Shown here piece after piece: positions 51,599-60,517 of a stretch of DNA of 64,000 nt. The notes below the pieces were generated by a model, which did not search any database, was not told the DNA's origin, and saw only the letters and a program-made list of their open reading frames with translations. The position numbers and the translations under genes were made by a program. The stretch comes from Poriferisodalis sp965208925. Lineage in GTDB: Bacteria > Actinomycetota > Acidimicrobiia > Acidimicrobiales > Poriferisodalaceae. Within the stretch, counting starts at the first letter, position 1. Each line of letters opens with the position of its first letter. Location of the stretch: the NCBI RefSeq assembly GCF_965208925.1, contig NZ_OZ242364.1, positions 1,984,001-2,048,000 on the forward strand, written 5' to 3'.

Positions 51599-52849
51599 AT
51601 GAGTGACGCGGCGAGGCGCAGTGGCTCTTCGGATAGCGGAACGGTGGTGGAGCGCGTCGAGACACTGTCGTGCGACGCGGCGTGGCGCAACTACTACTTC
51701 TTGAAGATCACTACCGCTGATGGCGTGGTCGGCTGGGCCGAGTACGACGAGGGGTTCGCCTCGCCCGGCCTCACCACGGCCATCGAGGCCCTGGCGCCGC
51801 TGGTGATCGGGCGCTCGGTCTTCGACCACGAGCCCACGTACCAGCACCTGTTCGCCCGTACCCGTCAAGCCGCGAGCGGCATTATCGGCGAGGCCATCGG
51901 CGCTGTCGAGAACGCGCTGCTCGATGCCAAGGCGCGCACGCTCGGCGTGCCCTGCTACGACCTGCTCGGCGGCAAGGTGCGTGACCGCATCCGTGTGTAC
52001 TGGTCGCACTGCGGCACCTGGCGCATCAACCTCGGGCACATCTACGGCAACCGCATCACCGATCTCGATGGTGTGCGTGCGCTCGGCGCCGAGGTTGCCG
52101 AGAAGGGCTTCACCGCCCTCAAGACCAACATCTTCCGCCAGACCTCCGATGGCCTGCGCGGCTGGCTGCCGGGCTTCGGCACACCGTTCGCTCCCGAGCT
52201 CAACGTGTCCCGCCAGCTCATCGACGAGATCCGGGCGACCCTGCAGGCATTCCGGGACGGCGCCGGCGACAGCATGGACCTGCTGCTTGATCTGAACTTC
52301 AACGCCCGCACCGAGGGCTACGCCCGCATCGTGCGCGAGCTGGCCGACTTCGGCATGTTCTGGATCGAGATCGACTCGGACCATCCCGCTGCCATGGCGC
52401 ACATCCGCTCCAAGGCCGGCTGCACGATCAGCGGGGGAGAGTCGCTGTTCGGCGTGCGCGAGCTGTACCCGTACCTGCAGGCCGGTTCACTTGATGTACC
52501 CATCATCGACGGCATCTGGAACGGCTTCTGGCAGTCGTCCAAGATGGCCGCGATGGCCGACGGCATGGGTCACAGCGTCGCGCCCCACAACTTCTACGGT
52601 CACCTCGCCACGATGATGAATGCCCACTGGGCAGCGGCGACGCCGAACATCATCATCATGGAGACCGACATCGACCGGATCGCTTGGGACGACGAGATCG
52701 TCACGATCGCACCGAACTACGTCGACGGCCACCTGGTGCTGGGCGATGCACCCGGGTGGGGGACCGAGCCCATCGAAGAAGCCCTCGCTGCACATCCGAC
52801 TCGGCTCAGCGGCCTGCGCGATCGTCGTCCCCCGGCGGGCGATGACTGA
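51599..52849 (+). CDS. Enolase-superfamily dehydratase/racemase (MR-like)
   Basis: 416 residues. N-terminal capping domain (FLKITTADGVVGWAEYDEGF) and an MR-type barrel. Metal ligands are Asp231 (LLLDLNFNA), Glu257 (FWIEID) and Glu281 (SGGES); the general base His330 lies in VAPHNFYGHL, and a Lys is seen in FTALKTNIF. Likely reaction: sugar-acid dehydration (galactonate-like) or racemisation. ATG 51599. The end overlaps the MFS gene by eight bases, so a coupled uptake or export function is likely. Confidence 0.84.
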   Translation: MSDAARRSGSSDSGTVVERVETLSCDAAWRNYYFLKITTADGVVGWAEYDEGFASPGLTTAIEALAPLVIGRSVFDHEPTYQHLFARTRQAASGIIGEAIGAVENALLDAKARTLGVPCYDLLGGKVRDRIRVYWSHCGTWRINLGHIYGNRITDLDGVRALGAEVAEKGFTALKTNIFRQTSDGLRGWLPGFGTPFAPELNVSRQLIDEIRATLQAFRDGAGDSMDLLLDLNFNARTEGYARIVRELADFGMFWIEIDSDHPAAMAHIRSKAGCTISGGESLFGVRELYPYLQAGSLDVPIIDGIWNGFWQSSKMAAMADGMGHSVAPHNFYGHLATMMNAHWAAATPNIIIMETDIDRIAWDDEIVTIAPNYVDGHLVLGDAPGWGTEPIEEALAAHPTRLSGLRDRRPPAGDD

Positions 52850-54389
52850 CCTCCCTTCAGCGTCGAACCCCACACCGCAGGTCGTCCAGCTCCGGCTCGC
52901 CGACGGTGCATCGCGCCTGGCATCGAGCGCGGCCGGCGCAGCACCGCCGCGCATCGATCGCGCCACGCCACACCAAGCCGAGCCGCTCCCGATCGAGCGG
53001 CGGTCCGCCGGCGATGCCGAGCTGCCTCGCCGCCGGGCCGGCCTCGCACTGGCGACGGGATCGCTGGCGTTCGTGCTCGGCACCGTCAACGTCACGGTCA
53101 CCAACGTGGCGTTCCCCGACATCGTCCGCTCCTTCCCCGGGGTCTCCGATGCCATCACTGGCTGGATCGTCAGCGGATATGCGCTCGCGTTCGCCTCGAC
53201 GATCATCGTCGGGGGACGGCTGGCCGACCGTTACGGCCGCCTGCTGGTCTTCCGTGCAGGCGTGCTCGGGCTGGTGGTCTCGTCGATCATTGCGGGGTTC
53301 GCACCCGACGTCGGCATCCTGCTCGCTGCCCGCGCCATCCAAGGCCTGTGCGGAGCGCTGACCGTTCCCTCGTCGCTGGCCCTCGTCCTGCCGCAGTTCC
53401 CCGCAGGCCGTCAAGCCAGCGTCATCGGTATCTGGGCAGCGGCGGGCATGGTCGCCTCCGGCATCGCGCCGGGATTGGCGGCGGTCATCTTGGAGATCTC
53501 AAGCTGGAGGGGCGTCTATCTGGCGATCGTCCCCATCGCGGCCCTTGCGTTCTTGGGCTCGCTGAGATTCCTGTACGAGACGGCCAAACGGGACCTGAGC
53601 ACACCCTTGGATCTGCTCGGCGTGTTCATGGGCACCGCAGCGGTGTTCCTGATCGTGCTGGGAACACTGCAGGGCCGTCATTGGGGTTGGTCGTCCACCT
53701 GGACACTGGCGTGCTTCGGTGGGGGAGCGATCCTGCTGCCGCTCTTCTTGCTGCGATCGGCCCGGCACCCTGAGCCGCTGTTCGATCCGCGCCTGTTCCG
53801 GATTCGGAGTTTCGCCGTCGCCAACGTCGCCGTTGCGTTGTCGATGATCGGCGCCTTCACCAGCTGGTTCCTGTGGCCGCTCTTTCTCACCAGCGTCTGG
53901 GGCTACAGCCTGCTGGGGGTCGGCTTGGCGTTTACGCCGGCGCCGGTCGTCTCGGGTGCGGTGGCGATCCTGAGCGGGCGCTGGGCCGACAAGCACGGCT
54001 TCCGGGGACTGATGACCCTGGCATCAGTGTTCGCCACAGGCGGGATGCTCTGGCTGCTGTTCTTCCTGGATGCCAGCGTGCGCTACTGGGTCGCGATGTT
54101 CCCCTCGACGATGCTGTTCGGGCTCGGCTTGGGCGTGCTGGCCAGCCACCTCAACTCGGCGGCGCTCGCCGACATTCCGACCGCTTCGATCGCGACCGCC
54201 AACGGCGTCCACCAGTCATTGCGCTATGGGCTGGCGGCCGTCGGCGTGGCCGCGGCGATCGCCGTGCTCGGCGGCACCCACGACGTGCATCTCTACAACT
54301 GGATGTGGCTGCTGCTCGGGATCTTGCAGGCGCTGTGCATCCCGCTGATGTGGTTCGGCTACCCGCGCGGCCCCTCAGCCGCGAGATGA
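52842..54389 (+). CDS. MFS transporter (DHA2-type)
   Basis: 515 residues. After a soluble tail come about 14 membrane helices. Motif segments: VTVTNVAFPDIVRSFPGVSD, GGRLADRYGRLLVFRAGVLG (motif A) and ARAIQGLCGALTVPSSLALV (motif C-like). Fourteen helices and these motifs favour the drug:H+ antiporter-2 branch. Overlaps the dehydratase, suggesting it moves a substrate or product of that enzyme. Confidence 0.85.
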   Translation: MTDLPSASNPTPQVVQLRLADGASRLASSAAGAAPPRIDRATPHQAEPLPIERRSAGDAELPRRRAGLALATGSLAFVLGTVNVTVTNVAFPDIVRSFPGVSDAITGWIVSGYALAFASTIIVGGRLADRYGRLLVFRAGVLGLVVSSIIAGFAPDVGILLAARAIQGLCGALTVPSSLALVLPQFPAGRQASVIGIWAAAGMVASGIAPGLAAVILEISSWRGVYLAIVPIAALAFLGSLRFLYETAKRDLSTPLDLLGVFMGTAAVFLIVLGTLQGRHWGWSSTWTLACFGGGAILLPLFLLRSARHPEPLFDPRLFRIRSFAVANVAVALSMIGAFTSWFLWPLFLTSVWGYSLLGVGLAFTPAPVVSGAVAILSGRWADKHGFRGLMTLASVFATGGMLWLLFFLDASVRYWVAMFPSTMLFGLGLGVLASHLNSAALADIPTASIATANGVHQSLRYGLAAVGVAAAIAVLGGTHDVHLYNWMWLLLGILQALCIPLMWFGYPRGPSAAR

Positions 54390-54426
54390 GCCGGCCCGCC
54401 GCACCGCCTGCGACAGCACGACGCGC

Positions 54427-54849
54427 CTACAGCAGCTCGTAGACCTCGTAGGCGAGCTTGCCGTCGTCAATCGAGCCGATGCCGATGGCCTGGATCTTGT
54501 TGAGCCAGTTGTATGGGCCTTCCATCGACGTCTGGAAGGTGGGCGCGGAACGCGGCGAACCGTCCGGGTAGATCTTCCCCTGGTACTCCATCAGGATGTC
54601 GACATCGTCGTTTGTGCGGATCGAGATGCGCACGTCGAGATGCATGGTGCCGTCGGCGGACCGGTAGAGCCAGTCGCCTGACGGGCCCAGGATGGTGCCG
54701 TTGATGCGTTCGCCGGTGACGGTGCCGCTGTCGACCGAGGCGACCATCCGGGTGCCGGCGGGTCCGCCGCGGATCCGGGTGGCATTCGACAGGTCGGCGT
54801 CGATGTCCATTCTGAACAGGTGCCGCACGGGCAGGGATGTGTCGGACAT
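54427..54849 (-). CDS. DUF3237 family protein
   Basis: 140 residues. HLFRMDIDADLSNATRIRGG, GTVTGERINGTILGPSGDWL, VRISIRTNDDVDILMEYQGK and a final GSIDDGKLAYEVYELL follow the DUF3237 barrel-like pattern. Members are often found in aromatic or lipid catabolic loci. Ribosome site AAGGAG precedes ATG 54849. Downstream of the MDMPI-like gene on the same strand. Confidence 0.82.
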   Translation of the reverse strand: MSDTSLPVRHLFRMDIDADLSNATRIRGGPAGTRMVASVDSGTVTGERINGTILGPSGDWLYRSADGTMHLDVRISIRTNDDVDILMEYQGKIYPDGSPRSAPTFQTSMEGPYNWLNKIQAIGIGSIDDGKLAYEVYELL

Positions 54850-54922
54850 GAAGTGCTCCTTGGTTGTCTGATCGAAAGTTGTGGGATGCGGGGCCCGCGC
54901 CCCAAGCGGCAAGGATCGCCTG

Positions 54923-55711
54923 CTACATCGTGAAGCGCAGGTTGCGGGCGGCGTGAGCGCCGATCTTCGCGTCGCCCGACCACGTGACCAGGCCAGCGGC
55001 AATCGGCACTTCGGGGTCGATGCGCCCGCAGGTGAGATCCATGAACGCCATCGAGTCGCAGTGCAGCGTCACGTCGGGATGCTCGACGTGGTCGACCTCG
55101 CGGGCCCGGCCATCGACCTGCACATAGATGTCGCGCTCGACGGCACCGGTGACGTCGAAGCGCATCGTGGCGCCGTCGGGCAGGCCCACGCGCTTGCCCG
55201 CGATGTAACCGATGGACAGATGCACCTCGTTCAGCGCCATCTCTGCGGCCGGGCCACCATTGTCAGTCGGCATCCCCAGCGGGGTGCGGCAGTCGCGCTC
55301 GTGCATCCAGTGGTCGAATTCGCGGATGGCCATGAACCGTCCGTAGGTGCCGGGCCCCACCGGGGTCATCGAACCCCGCTCGAAGACCTCCTCGTCCAGC
55401 GCCTCGAGCTGCGCGGCACGACCGTCCCACACCTCGGCGGCCAACGCCGTCAGCTCCGGGCCACTCATGGCCGTGGCTGCGGAGACGTAGCCGGCGATAT
55501 CGCCGAACGGGGGAGGTGTCTCCACCGATTCAGGCAGCCAGCCCGACAGGGCCTGTTCCACCGACACCTGGTGCACCAGCACGCCGTGGACCGTCCAGTC
55601 AGGGCAATGTGACTGCACGTCCCACTGGTCGCCCTCCAGCGAGCCGTAGAACTCCTTGCAGCTCGCCCAGCAGGCCTTGAGGTTGTCGATGATGAGTTGC
55701 GGCTGGCTCAT
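54923..55711 (-). CDS. MDMPI-like maleylpyruvate isomerase family protein
   Basis: 262 residues. The N-terminus (MSQPQLIIDNLKACWASCKE; QSHCPDWTVHGVLVHQVSVE) and a His in RFMAIREFDHWMHERDCRTP are the mycothiol-dependent DinB-like metal motif set. The C-terminus has an SCP2-like segment (EHPDVTLHCDSMAFMDLTCG). Likely role: mycothiol-dependent isomerisation or conjugation. It is followed by the DUF3237 gene and preceded by an LLM gene. Confidence 0.8.
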   Translation of the reverse strand: MSQPQLIIDNLKACWASCKEFYGSLEGDQWDVQSHCPDWTVHGVLVHQVSVEQALSGWLPESVETPPPFGDIAGYVSAATAMSGPELTALAAEVWDGRAAQLEALDEEVFERGSMTPVGPGTYGRFMAIREFDHWMHERDCRTPLGMPTDNGGPAAEMALNEVHLSIGYIAGKRVGLPDGATMRFDVTGAVERDIYVQVDGRAREVDHVEHPDVTLHCDSMAFMDLTCGRIDPEVPIAAGLVTWSGDAKIGAHAARNLRFTM

Positions 55712-55767
55712 GGTGCTTGTCCTGTTCTGTCCTGTGGTCTTTGTGTCAGCGGGTGATTCAGCAGGGC

Positions 55768-56679
55768 TCAACCCGTCTCGGCCCGGATGCGTTCGATGAT
55801 CTCGCCCAGCCGGTCGATCATCGCCTCGACCGAGCGGGCGCCGGCTTGAAAGATGGCAGTCACGTTCACCGAGGCCCAGTCGAATCCCAGTGCCCTGACG
55901 ACGGCGGCCCGCTCGCCGATGGCGTCCAAGTCCTTGTAGAAGCCCTTGTCGGCGTCGCTGCGAGGCGGCGGGGCCAGCATCAGCTGCATGCCGATGGAGT
56001 CGGGATCGCGGCCGAAGTCCTCCTCGGCTCGGCGGCGGATCTCCGTCATGCACTCGAGCGCCCGCTCGTCGCTGACGCCCGACGCCATCCAGCCGTCGCC
56101 CTTCTGGGCAGTGCGTCGCAGCGCGGCGCGGCTGTCGCCGCCGATCCACAGCGGGATAGCGGCACCTTGCGGCGAGACGGGCTCCATGCCCATGTCGTGG
56201 CTGTTGTAGTGCTCGCCCGAGAACTCGATGCGCCCGCCGGCCCAGTAGGTCCGCATGAGGTCGATGGCCTCGTCCATGCGCTTGCCGCGAGTACCGAAAT
56301 CCTCTTCGAGCGCGTCGTACTCCGAGTCCTGCCAGCCCACGCCGATGCCAAGGCGCACCCGCCCATTCGACAGCGTGTCCAGCGTCGAGATCTGCTTCGC
56401 CACCAGCACCGGCTGGCGCTGCGGCAATACCAGCACCTCAGTCGACAGCGTCACCCGCTCGGTCACCGCCGCCACGTTCGCGAGCAGCATGAGCGCTTCG
56501 AGAATCGGCATGTTCGCGGGGTAGATGGTGAACCGGCCTTCGCCTGGGTGGCCCATCACCACATGGTCGAATGCGGCGATCTCGTCGTATCCCAGGTCCT
56601 CGATGGCCTTGGCTAGATCGAGCACACGCTGGGGACCTTCCCGGAACGCAATGGACGGGAAGTCGACGGCGATCTTCAT
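55768..56679 (-). CDS. LLM class F420-dependent oxidoreductase
   Basis: 303 residues of the luciferase-like fold. EDLGYDEIAAFDHVVMGHPG, ERVTLSTEVLVLPQRQPVLV, GRVRLGIGVGWQDSEYDALE and IPLWIGGDSRAALRRTAQKG are typical. The GVGWQ segment is shared by the TIGR03619-type group of F420 enzymes. Probably acts on a ring or acyl intermediate in the catabolic cluster. ATG 56679, 20 bases from the MaoC gene upstream. Confidence 0.86.
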   Translation of the reverse strand: MKIAVDFPSIAFREGPQRVLDLAKAIEDLGYDEIAAFDHVVMGHPGEGRFTIYPANMPILEALMLLANVAAVTERVTLSTEVLVLPQRQPVLVAKQISTLDTLSNGRVRLGIGVGWQDSEYDALEEDFGTRGKRMDEAIDLMRTYWAGGRIEFSGEHYNSHDMGMEPVSPQGAAIPLWIGGDSRAALRRTAQKGDGWMASGVSDERALECMTEIRRRAEEDFGRDPDSIGMQLMLAPPPRSDADKGFYKDLDAIGERAAVVRALGFDWASVNVTAIFQAGARSVEAMIDRLGEIIERIRAETG

Positions 56680-56698
56680 GCGCGGTGGTCTCCTGGGG

Positions 56699-57142
56699 CT
56701 ACGCGGTGGGCAGGCGGACCCTAGCTGTCGCCGGCATGAGCAGTCTTCCGTCGGAGGTGTGCTCGGCGATCTCCAATTCGACGATCCCAGTCTCGGGATC
56801 GACGGACGTCACCGTGCCCGAGAACACCAGCTCCTCGCCTGGCAGACCGCTGGCGCGGTTCTGCCACGTGACGCCCAGCAGCCGGGCGGCGGGGCCCGCC
56901 CAGTCAGTCACGAACTGTGTCAGCCATGCGCCCTGCAGCGGACCGTGCACGATGATGTCGTCATGTCCTTCGAACCGGGCGTACTCACGGTCGTAGTGGA
57001 TCCGGTGCGGATTGTGGCTCGCCGCGCTGTACAGAAACAGCTGCGCCTCATCGGGGAACTTGTGCATGGTGGGCAGCTCCTGTCCGGCCTCGAGCGTTGC
57101 GAGGTCCGGGACTGCCGTGGCCGTGCCGCTAGCTGGGTTCAT
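56699..57142 (-). CDS. MaoC hot-dog dehydratase (C-domain type)
   Basis: 147 residues. FLYSAASHNPHRIHYDREYA has the Asp/His hydratase motif (S-x-N-P-x-x-x-H-x-D-x-x-x-A variant), followed by IIVHGPLQGAWLTQFV. A single hot-dog domain, expected to form a heterodimer with the next-door gene (57153-57644). Confidence 0.83.
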   Translation of the reverse strand: MNPASGTATAVPDLATLEAGQELPTMHKFPDEAQLFLYSAASHNPHRIHYDREYARFEGHDDIIVHGPLQGAWLTQFVTDWAGPAARLLGVTWQNRASGLPGEELVFSGTVTSVDPETGIVELEIAEHTSDGRLLMPATARVRLPTA

Positions 57143-57152
57143 GGTGCTGGGC

Positions 57153-57644
57153 TCATCGTGCGATGCCGATCATGCGGGAACGGGCGACTTCGTCGCCGAA
57201 TTGATTGACGAACGTGGTCTCGCGCACCTGTCGCACGAAGGGCCCCTTGCGGCCCTCCTTCTGGTCGACCGCGGCGAGCCGGACGGTGGCGGTGATCTCG
57301 TCACCGACGCAGACCGGCGCGAGAAAGTCCCATTCCTCGCCGCCGAACATCACCCGGTCGACCTGCAGGCGGATCCGGGTGCCCTCGCGGTACAGGCCGT
57401 CCGTGCGCAGGTCTGATGCAGTTCTCGGCTGCACAACCGCATGGGTGACGTAGGTGGGCGGCGCCACCAGCGTCCGGTACCCGGCCGCCTGGGCCGCGAC
57501 CTCATCGAAGTAGATGGGGTTCTCATCGCCGACGGCATATGCGTAGCGCTGCGCCTCCCGACGGTCGATGACCACGGTGACCGGTCCCGACAGCACCTCG
57601 CCGACGCGCTCCAGCGTTTCGGCCGGAATCAGCGATTCGCTCAT
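57153..57644 (-). CDS. MaoC_dehydrat_N hot-dog protein (partner of 56699-57142)
   Basis: About 163 residues. RREAQRYAYAVGDENPIYFD, LVAPPTYVTHAVVQPRTASD, RIRLQVDRVMFGGEEWDFLA and ITATVRLAAVDQKEGRKGPF match the N-terminal hot-dog type. Partner genes of this pair form the two-subunit equivalents of the fused protein at 13015. ATG 57644 has TAGTGT seven bases upstream (plus-strand 57652-57657), a leaderless-type start. Confidence 0.84.
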   Translation of the reverse strand: MSESLIPAETLERVGEVLSGPVTVVIDRREAQRYAYAVGDENPIYFDEVAAQAAGYRTLVAPPTYVTHAVVQPRTASDLRTDGLYREGTRIRLQVDRVMFGGEEWDFLAPVCVGDEITATVRLAAVDQKEGRKGPFVRQVRETTFVNQFGDEVARSRMIGIAR

Positions 57645-57753
57645 GTGCCTGACACTACGAGGCAGCGCCATCGAGTGCTGCGGGCAGCGGTCGTCCGCGC
57701 TGGGTGGTCGCCCGGTCGCCAGTAGCGTTTGTGGCAGAGCAGGAGGAAGAACC

Positions 57754-58407
57754 GTGGCGTTGTGGTCGCAGAAGCTGGAGCTGCCGAATGCCGACGCTGC
57801 GCTGCCCGGGCGCAGCCAGACGATGCCGGTGGCTCCGGCGCACGTCGTGCTCGGAACACCGATGACGCCGCCGTTTCCTCATGGCTTCAAGCACTTGGTG
57901 GTCGGCATGGGCTGCTTCTGGGGAGTGGAACGCATCTTCTGGCAGCTGCCCGGCGTGTACACCACGGCAGTGGGCTACGCGGGCGGCATCACGCCGAACC
58001 CCAGCTACGAAGAGGTCTGCTCGGGGATGACCGGGCACAACGAAGTCGCCCTGATCGTGTTCGATCCGTCGGTCACGAGCTTCGAAGCCCTGCTGAAGGC
58101 ATTCTGGGAAGGACACGATCCCACCCAAGGCATGCGCCAAGGCAACGACATCGGGACGCAGTACCGGTCGGGCATCTATGTGTCCGACGAGGACGATTTG
58201 GCGATTGCCGAATCATCCAGGGACATGTTCCAGGCCGTGCTCGACGATGCCGGCTTGGGTTCCATCACCACCGAGATCTGCCTGGCCGGGCCCTTCTACT
58301 ACGCCGAGGACTACCACCAGCAGTACCTGCACAAGATCCCGTGGGGCTACTGCGGCTTGGGCAGCACCGGCCAGTCATGTCCCGTGGGAGTTGCCGCCGC
58401 CGATTGA
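57754..58407 (+). CDS. msrA: Peptide-methionine (S)-S-oxide reductase
   Basis: 217 residues. GMGCFWGVERIFWQLPGVYT carries catalytic Cys54. The conserved GYAGGITPNPSYEEVCSGMT, EVALIVFDPS, FWEGHDPTQGMRQGNDIGTQ and FYYAEDYHQQYLHKIPWGYC complete the family. Reaction: reduction of methionine-S-sulfoxide. GTG 57754 has an AGGAGGAAG ribosome site, and TAGCGT at 57723-57728 may be its promoter. Confidence 0.93.
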   Translation: MALWSQKLELPNADAALPGRSQTMPVAPAHVVLGTPMTPPFPHGFKHLVVGMGCFWGVERIFWQLPGVYTTAVGYAGGITPNPSYEEVCSGMTGHNEVALIVFDPSVTSFEALLKAFWEGHDPTQGMRQGNDIGTQYRSGIYVSDEDDLAIAESSRDMFQAVLDDAGLGSITTEICLAGPFYYAEDYHQQYLHKIPWGYCGLGSTGQSCPVGVAAAD

Positions 58408-58464
58408 CCTGTCCAGGCTGAGCCCAGCAACGAAGCCAGCGGCGTCTCGCTCGAGAGCGGGGGA

Positions 58465-59484
58465 CTAAGCGAACGCGGCGGCAAAAGCCGCCATGGTCTC
58501 GTCTGTCACGGCGCGCCGGTCTTCGCCCCACGGCAGCGGCATCAGCACGGGGTGCTCTACCCCTGCATCGACATATTCCCGGGCAAAGGCGGCGATCTCT
58601 GCCGGGGTGCCGATGAAGTCGATCGCCTGGATCATCTCGTTCGAGATCGCAGCGAGGGCGCCGTCTCGATCTCGCTCGGACTGGCGGGCGCGGGCTTCGT
58701 CCACCTCGTCTCCGAAGCCCGCTGCCCGGAAGGCACTGGCGTAGCCGTCGGCCATCGCGTAGTTAAGCAGGTCCCGCTGCGCCGAGCGGGCCGAGCGCTC
58801 GAGCTCGCCGGCGGCGGCGTGGACGTAGCAGATGATCTGCGCGTCGCCGCCCTTGCGCACCTCGGCCACGACGCTCCCGACGTGCGAAGCGGGCAGGTAG
58901 TTGAGCAGGACACCGTCGGCCACCTCGCCTGCCAGACGCAGCATCTGGGGGTTGAGCGCTGCGAGCACGATCTGCGGGCGCCGCTCGCCCAGCCGCATGG
59001 CGAGTCGGAACCTGCGCACCTGCCAGAAGTCGCCTTCGAAGGTCACCTGTTCGCCGCTTAGGCACTCGCGCAGCAGCGCCACGTACTCGCGCATCATCGC
59101 GATGGGGCGATCAGGCGGCGGCTGACCGTGCTGGCGGAGGATGCCCGGCGCCGAGACGCCGAGTCCCACCAGCACGTCGGCATCGTCGTTGAGCGATTGC
59201 AGGGTGGCGGCCGTCATGGCCACCAGGGTGGGCGCGCGCAGCTGGACTGGAATGATGCCGGTTGCCAGATCGAGGCCGGGGGCAGCGTGGGCAACGGCGC
59301 CGAGCAACGAGAACGCATCGGTCCCTGTCGCCTCGACGGTCCAGATTGACGAGTAGCCCTGCGCCTTCGCGGAGCGGGCGATGTCGGTGACCGCTGCGGG
59401 CCCCAGCACTCCCAGGCTGCCGACGGTCACGCCATAGGGCCCTGTCCCCGTCGAGTTGGCACCGGCCGGTCCGTTCGCGTTCAT
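58465..59484 (-). CDS. LLM class F420-dependent oxidoreductase
   Basis: 339 residues. YGVTVGSLGVLGPAAVTDIA, GYSSIWTVEATGTDAFSLLG, LDLATGIIPVQLRAPTLVAM, DVLVGLGVSAPGILRQHGQP and RRPQIVLAALNPQMLRLAGE are the luciferase-like pattern. It resembles the protein at 9798, including the LAAL-P-MLRLAG stretch. ATG 59484 has TACGGT eight bases upstream (plus-strand 59493-59498), supporting this start over 59685. Confidence 0.86.
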   Translation of the reverse strand: MNANGPAGANSTGTGPYGVTVGSLGVLGPAAVTDIARSAKAQGYSSIWTVEATGTDAFSLLGAVAHAAPGLDLATGIIPVQLRAPTLVAMTAATLQSLNDDADVLVGLGVSAPGILRQHGQPPPDRPIAMMREYVALLRECLSGEQVTFEGDFWQVRRFRLAMRLGERRPQIVLAALNPQMLRLAGEVADGVLLNYLPASHVGSVVAEVRKGGDAQIICYVHAAAGELERSARSAQRDLLNYAMADGYASAFRAAGFGDEVDEARARQSERDRDGALAAISNEMIQAIDFIGTPAEIAAFAREYVDAGVEHPVLMPLPWGEDRRAVTDETMAAFAAAFA

Positions 59485-59672
59485 GGCGGCGCACCGTACC
59501 TGCCGGTCGCGCGGTTCGCCGGTACGGCTGCAGGCGATTGTCGGCGGCTGTGTGAGTCTCGGAGAACTGACGGTGACTGGCGTCGGGTGCGAGATAGGGT
59601 GAGGCTCACAGCCAGCAACGCCGCCGGTACCAGTACATGAGTAGAGGCGTCGGGAGCCGGGAGGGAACAGAG

Positions 59673-59897
59673 ATGACCGAGACAACGGAACCGACTCGGA
59701 CAGATGAGCCCCGGATCATTTCCGACGCACTCGAGGTCATCGACAGTGCGCTGGGCGACTTCTTCAGCCGCGAGCTGGTCTCGTCGGTCGAGGTCACCGA
59801 TGTGCTGCTCGACGTGCGGACACTGCTGCGCCGGGGCGACGAAGCAGCGGAGCTGCCCACGGCCACCAAGGCCGATCAGGACGTCGCCCGCGCCTGA
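59673..59897 (+). CDS. Small acidic hypothetical protein
   Basis: 74 residues. Thr/Glu-rich N-terminus, then a helical core (ISDALEVIDSALGDFFSREL, VDVLLDVRTLLRRGDEAAEL-like) and an acidic tail. No family recognised. Ribosome site GGGAGGGA is before ATG 59673; ATG 59637 is an alternative. It converges on the PAP2 gene. Confidence 0.6.
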   Translation: MTETTEPTRTDEPRIISDALEVIDSALGDFFSRELVSSVEVTDVLLDVRTLLRRGDEAAELPTATKADQDVARA

Positions 59898-59929
59898 GTC
59901 AGCGACGCTCCACCGCCCCTGCGGTCGGT

Positions 59930-60517
59930 TCAGCGCCGCATCAGCCGGGCCGCCAGACGTCCTATTGCCTCGCCGACGGCGGCGCCTGCGATGACATCGC
60001 TCGCGTGATGCAGGCGCACATGGATGCGTGAGACGGCCACGATGGCCGCTGCGAGCCGGTAGACGGGTCCCAGTCGCGACCCGCGCGACAGCACGACCGC
60101 GGCACAGAAGGCCGCCGAGGCGTGGCCGGAGGGAAAGCTGGACGTGATCGGCTGGCGGAGCCGGTGCTGGGTCGGGTTCTCCGCGGCCGTGCCGGGTCTG
60201 CGCCGCGCGAAGAGCCGCTTGACACCCTGATTCACGACCAGCGATTCGAGTGCCATGAGTGCGCTGAAGCGCAGTGCGTCGGCCGCTTCCCGGCGCGGTC
60301 CCAGTGCTCGTATCGCACCCATCACGTGCCAGATCTGGCTGAACTCGCCCACATCCGAGGCCCCGTACATCACCCGGTCCATCAGCTTGCGGCCTCGCAG
60401 GACTTCCCACCACCTGTCGACAGCACCGTCGAAACGGGCGATCTGCCGCGCTGCCGCCGACAGCGGGTCCTGCGCTTCGGCCGGTTCAGTGTCGGGCGAT
60501 GACGATGCCGGCATCAT
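59930..60517 (-). CDS. PAP2 superfamily phosphatase
   Basis: 195 residues. The phosphatase signature is complete: Lys100-x6-Arg-Pro (RRRPG), FPSGHASAAF (129-138), SRIHVRLHHASD (Arg164, His170, Asp174). Only the last third is strongly hydrophobic, so it is probably a membrane-associated lipid phosphatase (phosphatidate or isoprenyl-phosphate). It starts at ATG 60517, overlapping the stop of the LysM gene by four bases. Confidence 0.85.
   Translation of the reverse strand: MMPASSSPDTEPAEAQDPLSAAARQIARFDGAVDRWWEVLRGRKLMDRVMYGASDVGEFSQIWHVMGAIRALGPRREAADALRFSALMALESLVVNQGVKRLFARRRPGTAAENPTQHRLRQPITSSFPSGHASAAFCAAVVLSRGSRLGPVYRLAAAIVAVSRIHVRLHHASDVIAGAAVGEAIGRLAARLMRR

Noticed and set aside
52620..52841. 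N-terminal extension of the MFS transporter
   Set aside because: It is out of frame with and inside the dehydratase gene; the start at 52842 gives a normal protein.
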